Notes under the pieces: model-generated | The model's input: the letters and a program-made list of their open reading frames with translations, nothing else | Told to the model about the DNA's origin: nothing | Database searches by the model: none | Position numbers and translations under genes: made by a program | Assembly: GCF_029094525.1 (NCBI RefSeq) | Contig: NZ_CP119107.1 | Coordinates: 1,116,001 to 1,180,000, forward strand | DNA: 64,000 nt | Origin: Pullulanibacillus sp. KACC 23026 | Lineage (GTDB): Bacteria; Bacillota; Bacilli; Bacillales; Sporolactobacillaceae | Reading direction: 5' to 3' | In this document: in pieces, positions 26,518 through 34,366 of the stretch | Layout: each line of letters starts with the position of its first letter | Numbering within the stretch: position 1 is the first letter of the stretch

Positions 26518-27699
26518 TTAATAAGCTAAGGTAAAGAGACCATTGATGTGTGAGAGGTAACGGAGGTTACTTGCTTCTTTCATCATGGTTGCTGGGAAGC
26601 CTTTAAGCGGTGTTTTGTGTCCGCCAATAATAGCGACCCCATCTTTACGGCCAAGGCTTGCAAGTGTACCAGAATCAACTGGGTTAAACTCATCCATTGG
26701 CTTATCATTGATAAGAGCAAATAAGTTGTAGCCAACGAGCTCGCCCATTTGCCATGAGTTTTGAGCGGTTGGAGCATATGGACGTTCGCCTTCTTTAGGG
26801 AAGGCAACGGCGCTGTCACCAACAACAAATACGTTCTTGTGAGAAGTCGATTGAAGGTGTTCATTTACAGTCGCACGACCGCGATTCACTTCTAGACCGG
26901 ATTGGCCAACAAGCGGGTGACCTTGAACACCGCCGGTCCATACAAATGTGTTAGTTTCGATTTTCTCACCGTTTTTAAGGTCAACTACATTGCCTTCCAC
27001 ATTCGTTACAGGAACGCCTGTGATGAAGTTAACCCCACGTTTAGCAAGGCTTTCTGTTGCGCGCTCGATAAGGTTATCTGGTAATACAGGAAGAACCTTA
27101 GGACCTGCTTCAACAAGAGAAAGATTGATGTCTTCATATTTAACGCCATATTTTTTGCAAAGCCCTGGAAGAATGTCAGCAAGCTCACCAACAAGCTCGA
27201 TTCCTGTTAAACCGCCGCCGCCGATAAGAATGGTGGCATCAGCTTTGTTGCCTGTTTCAGAGTACGCACGGATGCGGTTCTCAACATGCTTTTGAATATT
27301 TAAGGCATCTTCAGCAGATTTAAGGACAAAGCTGTTTTCTTCAAGACCAGGGATACCAAAGTAAGCGGTCGTGCTTCCGAGACCTACAACAAGATAATCG
27401 TAGCTTAAAGTAGATTGGTCATTTAAAGTAATGCTTTTCTTTTCAACATCAAAAGAAGCAACCGTTGCGATCTTAAGATCGATGTTTTTGCCTTTGAATA
27501 GTTTTTCTAATGGTAAAGTTACAGCTTGTTCTGTAACATTTCCAGCTGCCAGGCGATGTAATTCTGTAATAATTTGATGAGTTGGATATTGGTTAACAAC
27601 TGTAATATAGGCATCTTCTTGGCTTAAATAATTGCGAGCTGTCAACGCTGTAAGAAGGCCGCCATAACCTGCGCCTAAGATGACGATATGTTTTGACAT
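26518..27699 (-). CDS. ndh: Type II NADH dehydrogenase (Ndh/YjlD)
   Basis: 393-residue non-proton-pumping NADH:menaquinone oxidoreductase on the inner face of the membrane. FAD-binding GAGYGG is at residues 9-14, the NADH-binding motif ILIGGGGLTGIELVGEL near 160, and the second FAD motif VFVVGDSA near 287. The C-terminal MKEASNLRYLSHINGLFTLAY fits the YjlD membrane-anchoring end. The gene follows yjlC as in B. subtilis, where the pair is controlled by the redox regulator Rex. Ribosome site GGAGGATTC precedes the ATG. It would supply electrons to the menaquinone pool. Confidence 0.93.
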   Translation of the reverse strand: MSKHIVILGAGYGGLLTALTARNYLSQEDAYITVVNQYPTHQIITELHRLAAGNVTEQAVTLPLEKLFKGKNIDLKIATVASFDVEKKSITLNDQSTLSYDYLVVGLGSTTAYFGIPGLEENSFVLKSAEDALNIQKHVENRIRAYSETGNKADATILIGGGGLTGIELVGELADILPGLCKKYGVKYEDINLSLVEAGPKVLPVLPDNLIERATESLAKRGVNFITGVPVTNVEGNVVDLKNGEKIETNTFVWTGGVQGHPLVGQSGLEVNRGRATVNEHLQSTSHKNVFVVGDSAVAFPKEGERPYAPTAQNSWQMGELVGYNLFALINDKPMDEFNPVDSGTLASLGRKDGVAIIGGHKTPLKGFPATMMKEASNLRYLSHINGLFTLAY

Positions 27700-27739
27700 A
27701 ATGAATCCTCCGTCCTTTAAGAAATAAGTTCAAATTAAA

Positions 27740-28150
27740 TTACTTTTCTTTACGATTGGAAATTTCTAAGTAGGCGTTCAAGAAACGGAACACTTTTTGG
27801 ATTTGTGGATCTTTAATAATCCTTAGTAGTCCAAATAAACCAATTGTTTCGTGGCTTGCTTCAGCCTGATCTTTCGCTTCAATAGCAGTAGCTGCCATTT
27901 TCTTTACGGAATCCGTTACTGGGTGAAGCACTTCTGTAATCGCCCCAACCGTGTCATTCTTAAGAACTTCGTCGGTTGCTAAGGATTTTACAACATCGTA
28001 GGAACTTGTCATAAGCGTGACTAATTCTGTTAATTTAGGAAGATTGTCGACAAGTGTTGTCAAAGATTCTTGTACTTCAGGCTTTAAAAGCTGGTCAATC
28101 ACATCGAGTTTTGCAGCCTCAGCGGTTTGAACTTGAGTGTTTTCTGACAT
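27740..28150 (-). CDS. yjlC: YjlC-like DUF1641 protein, upstream partner of Ndh
   Basis: 136-residue helical DUF1641 protein, the counterpart of B. subtilis YjlC. DUF1641 segments are DQLLKPEVQESLTTLVDNLP and the C-terminal GLFGLLRIIKDPQIQKVFRF. ATG 28150 has AAAGGAGA just upstream; a longer frame to 28210 reaches into the leader. It forms an operon with ndh (40-bp gap), and the conserved pairing suggests a role in Ndh regulation or assembly, but no mechanism is known. Relatives also occur beside formate dehydrogenases. Confidence 0.88.
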   Translation of the reverse strand: MSENTQVQTAEAAKLDVIDQLLKPEVQESLTTLVDNLPKLTELVTLMTSSYDVVKSLATDEVLKNDTVGAITEVLHPVTDSVKKMAATAIEAKDQAEASHETIGLFGLLRIIKDPQIQKVFRFLNAYLEISNRKEK

Positions 28151-28558
28151 AACCGTAGTCTCCTTTTCTTTAGACCTGTCATTTGTCTGGCAGAAAAATA
28201 ATAAGTGCACGAGAAGGGTGACAGATGACCGGTCTTTGATAATTCGTTCAATCGTTCACATTCTTCTGCAAAAAAACAAGTTGCTCAGTATTTCACATTC
28301 TTTTTTTGCAAAAAAAGAGATGAGGTGTAAGTACCCTCTTATTTATCCTATACAAGAATACCACTTTTTTCGTGTAAGAGCACTTAAATTGTGTTTTTTG
28401 TATAATAAAGATTTTTCAGAAAAAATCTTTGCTTTTTTAGTTGTTTCCATTTAGTGATGTTATTAGTTTCTCCGTTGTTTCATTTAATATGTCTGTTCAA
28501 TGCTTTAATAAGTAAATAAAAAAGACACTTGAAAGAAGTGTCTTTTAATCGTGTATGG
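28151..28558 (-). promoter_or_regulatory. Long AT-rich leader/control region of yjlC-ndh
   Basis: About 400 bp without a gene. Two direct repeats, each TTCACATTCTT followed by a TGCAAAAAAA run, start at 28255 and 28292 (37 bp apart). On the minus strand each carries a TGTGAA half-site as in Rex boxes, but no full Rex palindrome is present. A perfect inverted repeat AAAGATTTTT/AAAAATCTTT at 28407-28430 lies beside a minus-strand TATTAT that could be a -10. The true start and regulator are unknown. Confidence 0.45.
28519..28548. terminator. Terminator of HxlR-family gene
   Basis: AAAAGACACTT and AAGTGTCTTTT with a 5-base loop, immediately after the HxlR gene stop on the minus strand. Confidence 0.85.
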
Positions 28559-28882
28559 TTAGGAGTGATGGGGGACCTCTACCCATTTATCCGCCCATTG
28601 TTGAACTTGTTCCATGACAAAATGAAGGTCCTTGCCTTTGTCGGTTAATTCATATTCAATTCGAACTGGTGTTTCAGGATAAACGGTCCGAACAACAATA
28701 CCGGAGGCCTCAAGTTCCTTCAGACGTTCAACGAGCATGCGGTCACTCATCTGGGGAATCATTTCAGAAATATCTCCAAAGCGATGGCAGCCTGCGAGTA
28801 AAGCATTGATAATTAAGCCAGTCCATCGTTTACCTAAAAGCTCAAAAGCTGTTTCAAATTTTGGGCATAATTTAATGTCCAT
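28559..28882 (-). CDS. HxlR-family winged-helix transcriptional regulator
   Basis: 107-residue HxlR/MarR-like regulator with the family start LCPKFETAFELLGKRWTGLI and wing/recognition-helix region FGDISEMIPQMSDRMLVERL. Cys6 sits where the redox-sensing Cys of YodB, CatR and HypR lies, so thiol-based sensing of quinones or disulfide stress is plausible. ATG 28882 follows GGGGTGAT. It is divergent from a YceI-family gene, with about 175 bp between starts, and may control that gene and the FMN reductase further down. The sensing role is inferred from the single conserved Cys. Confidence 0.9.
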   Translation of the reverse strand: MDIKLCPKFETAFELLGKRWTGLIINALLAGCHRFGDISEMIPQMSDRMLVERLKELEASGIVVRTVYPETPVRIEYELTDKGKDLHFVMEQVQQWADKWVEVPHHS

Positions 28883-28974
28883 GGTATCACCCCATTTGAT
28901 CTTACTGTTATTATATCATAATTATTCCCATGTGAAACGCGTCTTCGCTTACTTAAAAAAGTAAATGAAAGTGA

Positions 28975-29003
28975 TTGACTTATTAATTTTAGTATACTAT
29001 ACT
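28975..29003 (+). promoter_or_regulatory. SigA promoter of YceI-family gene
   Basis: TTGACT (28975-28980), 17-base spacer, TATACT (28998-29003). A palindromic AGTATACTATACTT overlaps the -10 and could be the HxlR-type operator. Confidence 0.75.
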
Positions 29004-29058
29004 TCGGTTATCAACTTAAATAAAGTAAGTGAGTATAAAAATTGGAGGCATACCTAAT

Positions 29059-29595
29059 ATGACTAAACAAGTATGGAACGTAGATCTTTCACACAGCTCT
29101 CTTGAATTTACCGTCAAGCACATGATGGTTTCGAAGGTAAGAGGGAACTTCGATGTTTATGAAGCAAAATTAATCGCAGATCCCCAAGATTTGACCACTG
29201 CTGAAATTGAATTCAAGGTGGATATCGACAGCATCAATACGCGTAATGCGGACCGTGATGCTCACTTGAAATCAGCTGATCTTTTTGAAAAAGAAAAATA
29301 CCCATACATGACATTTAAGGCAACTAATATTGTTAAAACAGGTGACAATGAGTACGCTGTAACGGGTGACCTCACTTTAAAGGGCGTTACTAAGTCGGTG
29401 ACATTTGATGCAACATTTGAAGGCGAAGGGAAAAATCCTTGGGGACAAGAAGTAGCTGGTTTTACAGCAACAGGTAAAATTAACCGCAGTGATTTCGGCA
29501 TTTCTTGGAACGCTGCACTTGAAACCGGTGGTGTTCTAGTCGGTGACGAGGTTAAAATCGCCGTTGAAATTGAAGCAACAAAAGCAGCTGAATAA
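29059..29595 (+). CDS. YceI-family lipid-binding-like protein
   Basis: 178-residue YceI-domain beta-barrel protein. Members bind isoprenoid chains such as polyprenyl quinones. Motifs are WNVDLSHSSLEFTVKHMMVS at the start, RDAHLKSADLFEKEKYPYM in the middle and GDEVKIAVEIEA at the end. There is no signal peptide, so unlike E. coli YceI it should be cytoplasmic, as is usual in Firmicutes. ATG 29059 has TTGGAGG upstream; an earlier in-frame start at 29029 lacks one. It has a strong promoter and is divergent from an HxlR regulator, a layout often tied to quinone or electrophile stress. Confidence 0.92.
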   Translation: MTKQVWNVDLSHSSLEFTVKHMMVSKVRGNFDVYEAKLIADPQDLTTAEIEFKVDIDSINTRNADRDAHLKSADLFEKEKYPYMTFKATNIVKTGDNEYAVTGDLTLKGVTKSVTFDATFEGEGKNPWGQEVAGFTATGKINRSDFGISWNAALETGGVLVGDEVKIAVEIEATKAAE

Positions 29596-29675
29596 TTTAG
29601 TCGAGGTTATCCTTTAGAAGGAAGGTCTCATTCTCTTTCAAGTTGATTTTAAAGAAAGAGTTTGGGGCTTGCTTT

Positions 29676-29694
29676 AAGAGGATTGCCTCTTTTT
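29676..29694 (+). terminator. Terminator after YceI-family gene
   Basis: AAGAGG and CCTCTT with a 4-base loop, then T. The stem is short. Confidence 0.6.
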
Positions 29695-29758
29695 CTATAT
29701 GGAAAATGGTTGTCCGGCTAGTCTAATGTAAATATAGGGATGGGAAGGTGTGGAATCA

Positions 29759-30298
29759 ATGAAAATGGTTGTCCTCTTAGGAAGTTTAAGGAAAGAATCC
29801 ATCAACCGTTCGGTGGCAGAGACGATTCGCGAGCGTTATCGCAAAGAACTTGATATCGAGATAGCGGATTTGGGCGGGCTTCCTCTTTATAATCAAGATG
29901 ATGAGAATCATCCGCCAGAGTCCGTGACTTCATTCAAACAACAAGTGGCTGAAGCAGACGGTGTCATCATTGTTACACCGGAATACAATTGGTCCATACC
30001 TGGAGTACTTAAGAATGCGATCGATTGGTGCTCACGAGTTGATAAAGTGCTCATTAATAAGCCGGTCATGGCCGTTGGGGCTTCACCAACAGCCTTTGGG
30101 ACGATTCGGGCACAGGCTCATTTACGTGATATTCTTGCAAGTCCTGGTGTCCAAGCAAGAGTTTTACCGGCAGCCACTAATGAAGTGCTCGTGAACTTCG
30201 CAGCGGATAAAGTGAAAGATGGCCGCCTAGTCGATGAAACCACTTTAACTTTTCTTGATAAAGTTCTTTCACAGTTTGTTAAACAGATAAAACAATAA
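29759..30298 (+). CDS. NADPH-dependent FMN reductase
   Basis: About 179-residue flavodoxin-like reductase of the NADPH-FMN/azoreductase group. The phosphate-binding loop GSLRKESINRS is near the N-terminus and the isoalloxazine-binding segment TPEYNWSIPGVLKNAIDW is near residue 75. It would reduce FMN, quinones, azo compounds or chromate. ATG 29759 is favoured, since GGGAAGG lies about 11 bases upstream; GTG 29750 is too close to it. The short hairpin at 29676 makes it probably separate from the YceI gene, though both may belong to an electrophile-stress group under the HxlR regulator. Confidence 0.88.
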   Translation: MKMVVLLGSLRKESINRSVAETIRERYRKELDIEIADLGGLPLYNQDDENHPPESVTSFKQQVAEADGVIIVTPEYNWSIPGVLKNAIDWCSRVDKVLINKPVMAVGASPTAFGTIRAQAHLRDILASPGVQARVLPAATNEVLVNFAADKVKDGRLVDETTLTFLDKVLSQFVKQIKQ

Positions 30299-30413
30299 GA
30301 CATTAAAAATACTTCTAATAAAGCCTCCTTTCTTACGGTATCAGAGAGAATGGAGGTTAATGTATGTCGCTTGCGACTAGACACGGAACATATAATAGAT
30401 GCCAAACTGATTA

Positions 30414-30722
30414 GAGGCTGGTACAAAAGTAGTTGATGAATAGAAAAAAACGAACTTTTTCACACCTTTTAACGTGATGGGTTCGTTTTTTCATTTATAA
30501 GTTAAGTCAGTTATGAAACGCTAGTCAAAATACGTCACCTTTCCGCGGGTACGGCCCAAGCCTCCACAGCAAGGAAAACGCTTGCTTGCGGGATCTTCGG
30601 ACACGTGCTGTTCCCGCAGGAGTCTCCATATTTTGACTACGCATCCTATTTGTTTCTGTCCTTATAAACATTTAGTGTTCGGAATTTAAGTCAGTCAGTT
30701 AGTTTAGTTTTGTCCCAGCCTC
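30414..30722. repeat. MITE-like structured element, copy 1
   Basis: 309-bp non-coding element present again at 42402. It is bounded by near-perfect terminal inverted repeats: GAGGCTGGTACAAAA at the left, and the complement of GAGGCTGGGACAAAA at the right. Inside are nested inverted repeats: a hairpin AAAAAACGAAC/GTTCGTTTTTT near 30446-30493 and a long-range pair AGTCAAAATACG near 30522 with CATATTTTGACT near 30630, enclosing a GC-rich CTTGCTTGCGGG-type core. No coding frame. The form suggests a non-autonomous transposable element or a mobile structured RNA element. Confidence 0.85.
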
Positions 30723-30998
30723 TTCTATATTAAGGTTCCCTTGCCTGCTATAATTTCTCCATTTAATGCTTAAATGGAAGATACTGCTAATAGAAATGGG
30801 CGATCACTCGATATAAAATTAAGGGCAGCAGTTTTAATCTTGTTAAGAAATTTTTAAGTTTCTGCATTTATATTTGAAACATTGCATGAGAATGGTTAGA
30901 ATTTAACTTGAAATACTAATAGTACGAATGACCAATGACCAAGTTCAAAACCTTCGATTGAATATGGCATCTTTTATATAGAAAGTGTGTTTGAATTG
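30723..30998. other. AT-rich upstream region of the GT4-GtrA-DedA operon
   Basis: No coding frame or clear hairpin. The promoter of the glycosyltransferase operon should lie here (AT-rich stretch 30835-30985), but no confident -35/-10 pair was found. Confidence 0.4.
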
Positions 30999-32147
30999 AT
31001 GAAATTAGCAATTGTAACAGAAACGTTTTATCCGCAAATAGATGGGATTGTTACGAGATTAACAGCCACAATTGAATGGCTTATCCAAGAAGCTGGGCTT
31101 GAGGTTCTCGTGATTGCTCCTGAGATGGGGATAACAGAATATAAAGGAGCTCGAGTAGAAGGTATTCCCGCTCGCTCCTTTTTTCTCTATCCGGGTAAAA
31201 AGTTTGCTTTCCCAACTCGGAAGGTCGACAAAATTTTAAAGGCGTTTAATCCTGATCTCGTTCATGTTGTAAACCCTGCGTTTATTGGTGTTTCAGGGGT
31301 TTATTCGGCCAAACGAAATAAATGGCCACTGCTTGCCTCCTACCATACTCATGTCCCCAAATATGCGGACTATTATAAGCTATCTTTTATTAAGCCTGCT
31401 CTATGGTGGTACTTTAGAAAACTCCATAACAAAGCCGATTTAAATTTATGTACGTCCAAATCGGTTGCAGTAGAACTAAAGGAGCAGCGTTTTCATAATG
31501 TTCACGTCTGGAAACGAGGCGTTGATACAAAGAAATACCATCCAAAAAATTATGATTTGGCGATGCGTCAGCGGCTGACAAATGGCCAGCCTGATCAAAA
31601 ATTGCTTTTATATGTTGGCCGTTTGGCTCAAGAAAAAGAATTGGAGAAGCTGCGTAATGTTCTTGAAGCATCGGAAAGCTTTAGCTTAGCGTTAGTTGGG
31701 GACGGACCGCACAGGGCGGCATTAGAGAAACATTTTAAAGGAACGAAAACCGTCTTCACAGGCTTTATGCAAGGTGAAGAATTAGCAAGGGCCTATGCCT
31801 CCTCTGATATTTTTATTTTTCCATCTACCACTGAAACGCTGGGGCTCGTGATTTTAGAAGCCATGGCATCCGGTCTGCCTATTGTGGCAGCTAAGAGCGG
31901 ACCAACTGAGGAACAAATTAATGATGGAATGACGGGTGTTCTCTATGATCCAACTGTTAAGGGAGAATTTGTAAGGAAGGTTCTTACATTAGAAGATGAA
32001 CAATTTCGTCAAACCTTATCTGAACAAGCACGAGCTTCAAGCCGTCAATTTAGTTGGGAGGCTCAAGCGGAACAATTATTGGGCTACTACAAAGAGGTTT
32101 TCAAGGTCAGTGAAAGCAACTTGAGGGTCTTAGACGACATTCAATGA
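30999..32147 (+). CDS. GT4-family glycosyltransferase
   Basis: 382-residue GT-B fold glycosyltransferase of family GT4. The N-terminal domain begins LAIVTETFYPQIDGIVTRL, an acceptor-side pattern shared with alpha-mannosyl and diacylglycerol glycosyltransferases. The donor-binding E-x7-E motif is in STTETLGLVILEAMASGLPI near residue 285. ATG 30999 is preferred; GTG 30987 is an alternative and neither has a strong ribosome site. GtrA (13 bp on) and DedA follow closely, pointing to a glycosyl transfer onto a membrane lipid carrier or glycolipid synthesis at the cytoplasmic face. Sugar and acceptor are unknown. Confidence 0.88.
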   Translation: MKLAIVTETFYPQIDGIVTRLTATIEWLIQEAGLEVLVIAPEMGITEYKGARVEGIPARSFFLYPGKKFAFPTRKVDKILKAFNPDLVHVVNPAFIGVSGVYSAKRNKWPLLASYHTHVPKYADYYKLSFIKPALWWYFRKLHNKADLNLCTSKSVAVELKEQRFHNVHVWKRGVDTKKYHPKNYDLAMRQRLTNGQPDQKLLLYVGRLAQEKELEKLRNVLEASESFSLALVGDGPHRAALEKHFKGTKTVFTGFMQGEELARAYASSDIFIFPSTTETLGLVILEAMASGLPIVAAKSGPTEEQINDGMTGVLYDPTVKGEFVRKVLTLEDEQFRQTLSEQARASSRQFSWEAQAEQLLGYYKEVFKVSESNLRVLDDIQ

Positions 32148-32160
32148 GGGAGCTCTTAGA

Positions 32161-32628
32161 GTGAAACAAGGGTTTATTAAAGGGTTAATCCAATATATTA
32201 AATTTGGAAGTATTGGTCTGACAAGCGGAGCATTGGATCTAGGGAGCCTTAATTTAATGCTGTGGATATGGCCGACGTCAAACCATCTTCTGTTAGTCGT
32301 TTTTAATACATTCGCCTATGCGCTAGCTGTATTGAACAGTTATATTTGGAATTCGCGTTTTACTTTCCGAGAAGGACTGGAGCGTTCACACAAACAAAGG
32401 GCAGCTTTTATTATTCAAGCTGTGGTTAGCTTATTGATCAGCGATGGTGTTCTTTATATAGCTACCTTAATTTTGTCTATTGGAAATGTCATACCAAGAT
32501 TATTGGTTTATAATATTGCGAAGCTCCTATCCATGTTTTTGTCCTCGCTTGCCAGCTTTTTTTTCATGAAGTATTTTGTTTTTCGGGAAAAGAAAATGAT
32601 AAGAAGAAAAGAAGGTCGTCTTACTTGA
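32161..32628 (+). CDS. GtrA-family membrane protein
   Basis: 155-residue GtrA-like protein with four hydrophobic segments and the family pattern YIKFGSIGLTSGALDLGSLN near the start and LNSYIWNSRFTF near residue 60. GtrA proteins are thought to help move undecaprenyl-phosphate-linked sugars across the membrane in O-antigen or teichoic acid glycosylation. GTG 32161 follows GAGGGAG, 13 bp after the glycosyltransferase stop. It completes a glycosyltransferase-GtrA pair seen in many surface-glycan systems. Function is inferred from family and neighbour. Confidence 0.9.
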   Translation: MKQGFIKGLIQYIKFGSIGLTSGALDLGSLNLMLWIWPTSNHLLLVVFNTFAYALAVLNSYIWNSRFTFREGLERSHKQRAAFIIQAVVSLLISDGVLYIATLILSIGNVIPRLLVYNIAKLLSMFLSSLASFFFMKYFVFREKKMIRRKEGRLT

Positions 32629-32669
32629 CCCTAGAAATTCCTAAGTCTTAAGGAGAGGAATACGTTTAT

Positions 32670-33275
32670 ATGCAGCATCTTTCTGAGAGTTTGATTCAAT
32701 TCATTCAACATCTAGGGTCATGGGGCATTTTTCTTGGCATGTTTATTGAGAGCGCCTGTATCCCTTTGCCAAGTGAAGTAATCATGTTATATGGCGGGTT
32801 CATGGTTCATAAAGAACTCCTGACGTTTTGGAGTGTTATTGTTGCTGGAATAGTTGGCAATTTGATCGGGTCTTTGCTCATGTATTGGATTGGCGCTCGA
32901 TTTGGGCGGCCTTTTATTGAGAAGTATGGGAAATATGTGTTCTTTAACTATAAGCATCTTGAGGCCGCGGATCGCTGGTTTGCAAAGTATGGGGATTGGG
33001 CAGCCTTTTTTGGTCGGCTACTTCCAGTTATTCGAACTTTCATTTCCTTGCCTGCAGGAATCGCCAAAATGAAGGCGGGGCGTTTTGCACTCTTCACGGT
33101 CTTAGGGTGTATTCCTTGGAATATCACTCTAGCCTTCTTTGGAATGAAATTGGGGCAGCATTGGGAGATCGTTCAAACCTATCTTCATCCGGTCACTTAT
33201 ATTATTTTAGTCATCCTAGTCCTACTTATTATCCGTTTTATCTATCGTTTAACTAAAGATCGACGAATGGCCTAA
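32670..33275 (+). CDS. DedA-family membrane protein
   Basis: 201-residue DedA protein. Family marks are GMFIESACIPLPSEVIMLYGGF near residue 25, with the ExxxxPxPSE core, and FGRLLPVIRTFISLPAGIAKM near residue 110. Some DedA proteins recycle undecaprenyl phosphate or flip phosphatidylethanolamine. It sits 41 bp after GtrA behind GGAGAGG and is followed by a strong terminator, so it is the last gene of the operon. With a GT4 enzyme and GtrA beside it, a role in lipid-carrier recycling is the likeliest reading, although DedA proteins have several proposed roles. Confidence 0.92.
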   Translation: MQHLSESLIQFIQHLGSWGIFLGMFIESACIPLPSEVIMLYGGFMVHKELLTFWSVIVAGIVGNLIGSLLMYWIGARFGRPFIEKYGKYVFFNYKHLEAADRWFAKYGDWAAFFGRLLPVIRTFISLPAGIAKMKAGRFALFTVLGCIPWNITLAFFGMKLGQHWEIVQTYLHPVTYIILVILVLLIIRFIYRLTKDRRMA

Positions 33276-33287
33276 TTCGTCCTTATC

Positions 33288-33318
33288 AAGCGACTTCTCA
33301 TCCAGAGTCGCTTTTTTT
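33288..33318 (+). terminator. Terminator after the GT4-GtrA-DedA operon
   Basis: AAGCGACT and AGTCGCTT with a 9-base loop and a T7 run. Confidence 0.9.
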
Positions 33319-33353
33319 AATGACAACCATTTACTTAAATAAGGAGGAGAAAG

Positions 33354-34262
33354 ATGGACCTGCCAGACCGGTTTATACGAAAAATAAAAGGGGCTTTTGG
33401 AAAAGACGGGGAGGAGTGGCTTTTAAGTTTGAACGAACGTGTTCTAGCGATTCAGCAGGCTTGGAGATTGTCTGATTTAATGCCAGTTCCCAATCTTTCC
33501 TATAATTATGTCTTAAAAGGCCATGATGAAACAAGAACCCCTATTCTATTAAAACTCGGGCTCCCCTCTTTTGATTTTTCTAATGAGAGGAAGGCTTTGC
33601 AAGCGTATGCTGGAGCGGGTTGCTGCCAACTGTTAAAAGCCGATGATGATAAGGGTGCCATGCTCCTTGAACAGATTGTTCCAGGGCAAATGCTCTCGGA
33701 ATTAACCGATGAAGAGGAAGTGCTGCATCAGTTTTCCAAGGTGTGGAAGGCGATCCGAAGACCAGTTCCTAACATGTGTGAATTTCCAACGATTCGCGAT
33801 TGGTCAAAGGGGCTTGATCGCTATCTTTCGGAACACTCTGATGAAGAAGAATTCATTCCAGTGGAGGAGGTATGGGAAGCCAAAGCCTTATTTGATGACT
33901 TGTTGGCAGAAGAAAATGAGAACGGCCTTCTGCATGGTGACTTGCATCATGAGAACATTTTATTTTCAGATGAGCGCGGCCCGCTTGCCATTGATCCAAA
34001 AGGTGTCGTGGGCCCGGTTTATTTTGATTGCGTATCGTTTATGATCAACCACTTACATAATAAGACCGAACCGGAAAAACGATTGGCGCATAGAGTGGAT
34101 TATTTAGCAAAATCGCTAAGCCTTGACAAAAAGTCTATGCTTAAAGCCGCCATTGCCTTAAGTACTTTGTTTGCCTGCTGGTCAATTGGGGAGGCCGACC
34201 CTGAATGGAACAAGACCTATCGATGCGTTCAGTGGTTTAAAGATCAATTGGCGTCCTGCTAA
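33354..34262 (+). CDS. Aminoglycoside/hydroxyurea phosphotransferase-like kinase
   Basis: 302-residue small-molecule kinase of the APH(6)/hydroxyurea kinase group. The catalytic loop HGDLHHENILF is near residue 197 and the metal-binding motif AIDPKGVVGP near 213; DPKG is the variant typical of this subgroup, which includes streptomycin 6-kinases. ATG 33354 follows AAGGAGGAG, only 36 bp after the upstream terminator. Chromosomal homologues in Bacilli are often of unknown substrate, so it should not be assumed to confer resistance. Monocistronic or loosely linked to the next gene (about 104-bp gap). Confidence 0.85.
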   Translation: MDLPDRFIRKIKGAFGKDGEEWLLSLNERVLAIQQAWRLSDLMPVPNLSYNYVLKGHDETRTPILLKLGLPSFDFSNERKALQAYAGAGCCQLLKADDDKGAMLLEQIVPGQMLSELTDEEEVLHQFSKVWKAIRRPVPNMCEFPTIRDWSKGLDRYLSEHSDEEEFIPVEEVWEAKALFDDLLAEENENGLLHGDLHHENILFSDERGPLAIDPKGVVGPVYFDCVSFMINHLHNKTEPEKRLAHRVDYLAKSLSLDKKSMLKAAIALSTLFACWSIGEADPEWNKTYRCVQWFKDQLASC

Positions 34263-34366
34263 TGAATGGGTTAATGCTGATTTTTATAATAACAAGATAG
34301 TTGACCTATACCCTTTTCTTCTCATTGAATAGCCTATTAAGGACAAATGAGGAGGAGGGAGGCCTA

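Noticed and set aside
30299-30413. Possible small gene at 30363 after the FMN reductase
   Set aside because: The ATG frame closes after a few codons; the good GGAGG upstream seems fortuitous or a relic.
33354-34262. Aminoglycoside resistance determinant
   Set aside because: Kinase motifs are present, but chromosomal context without mobile DNA gives no evidence of a resistance role; kept as kinase-like only.
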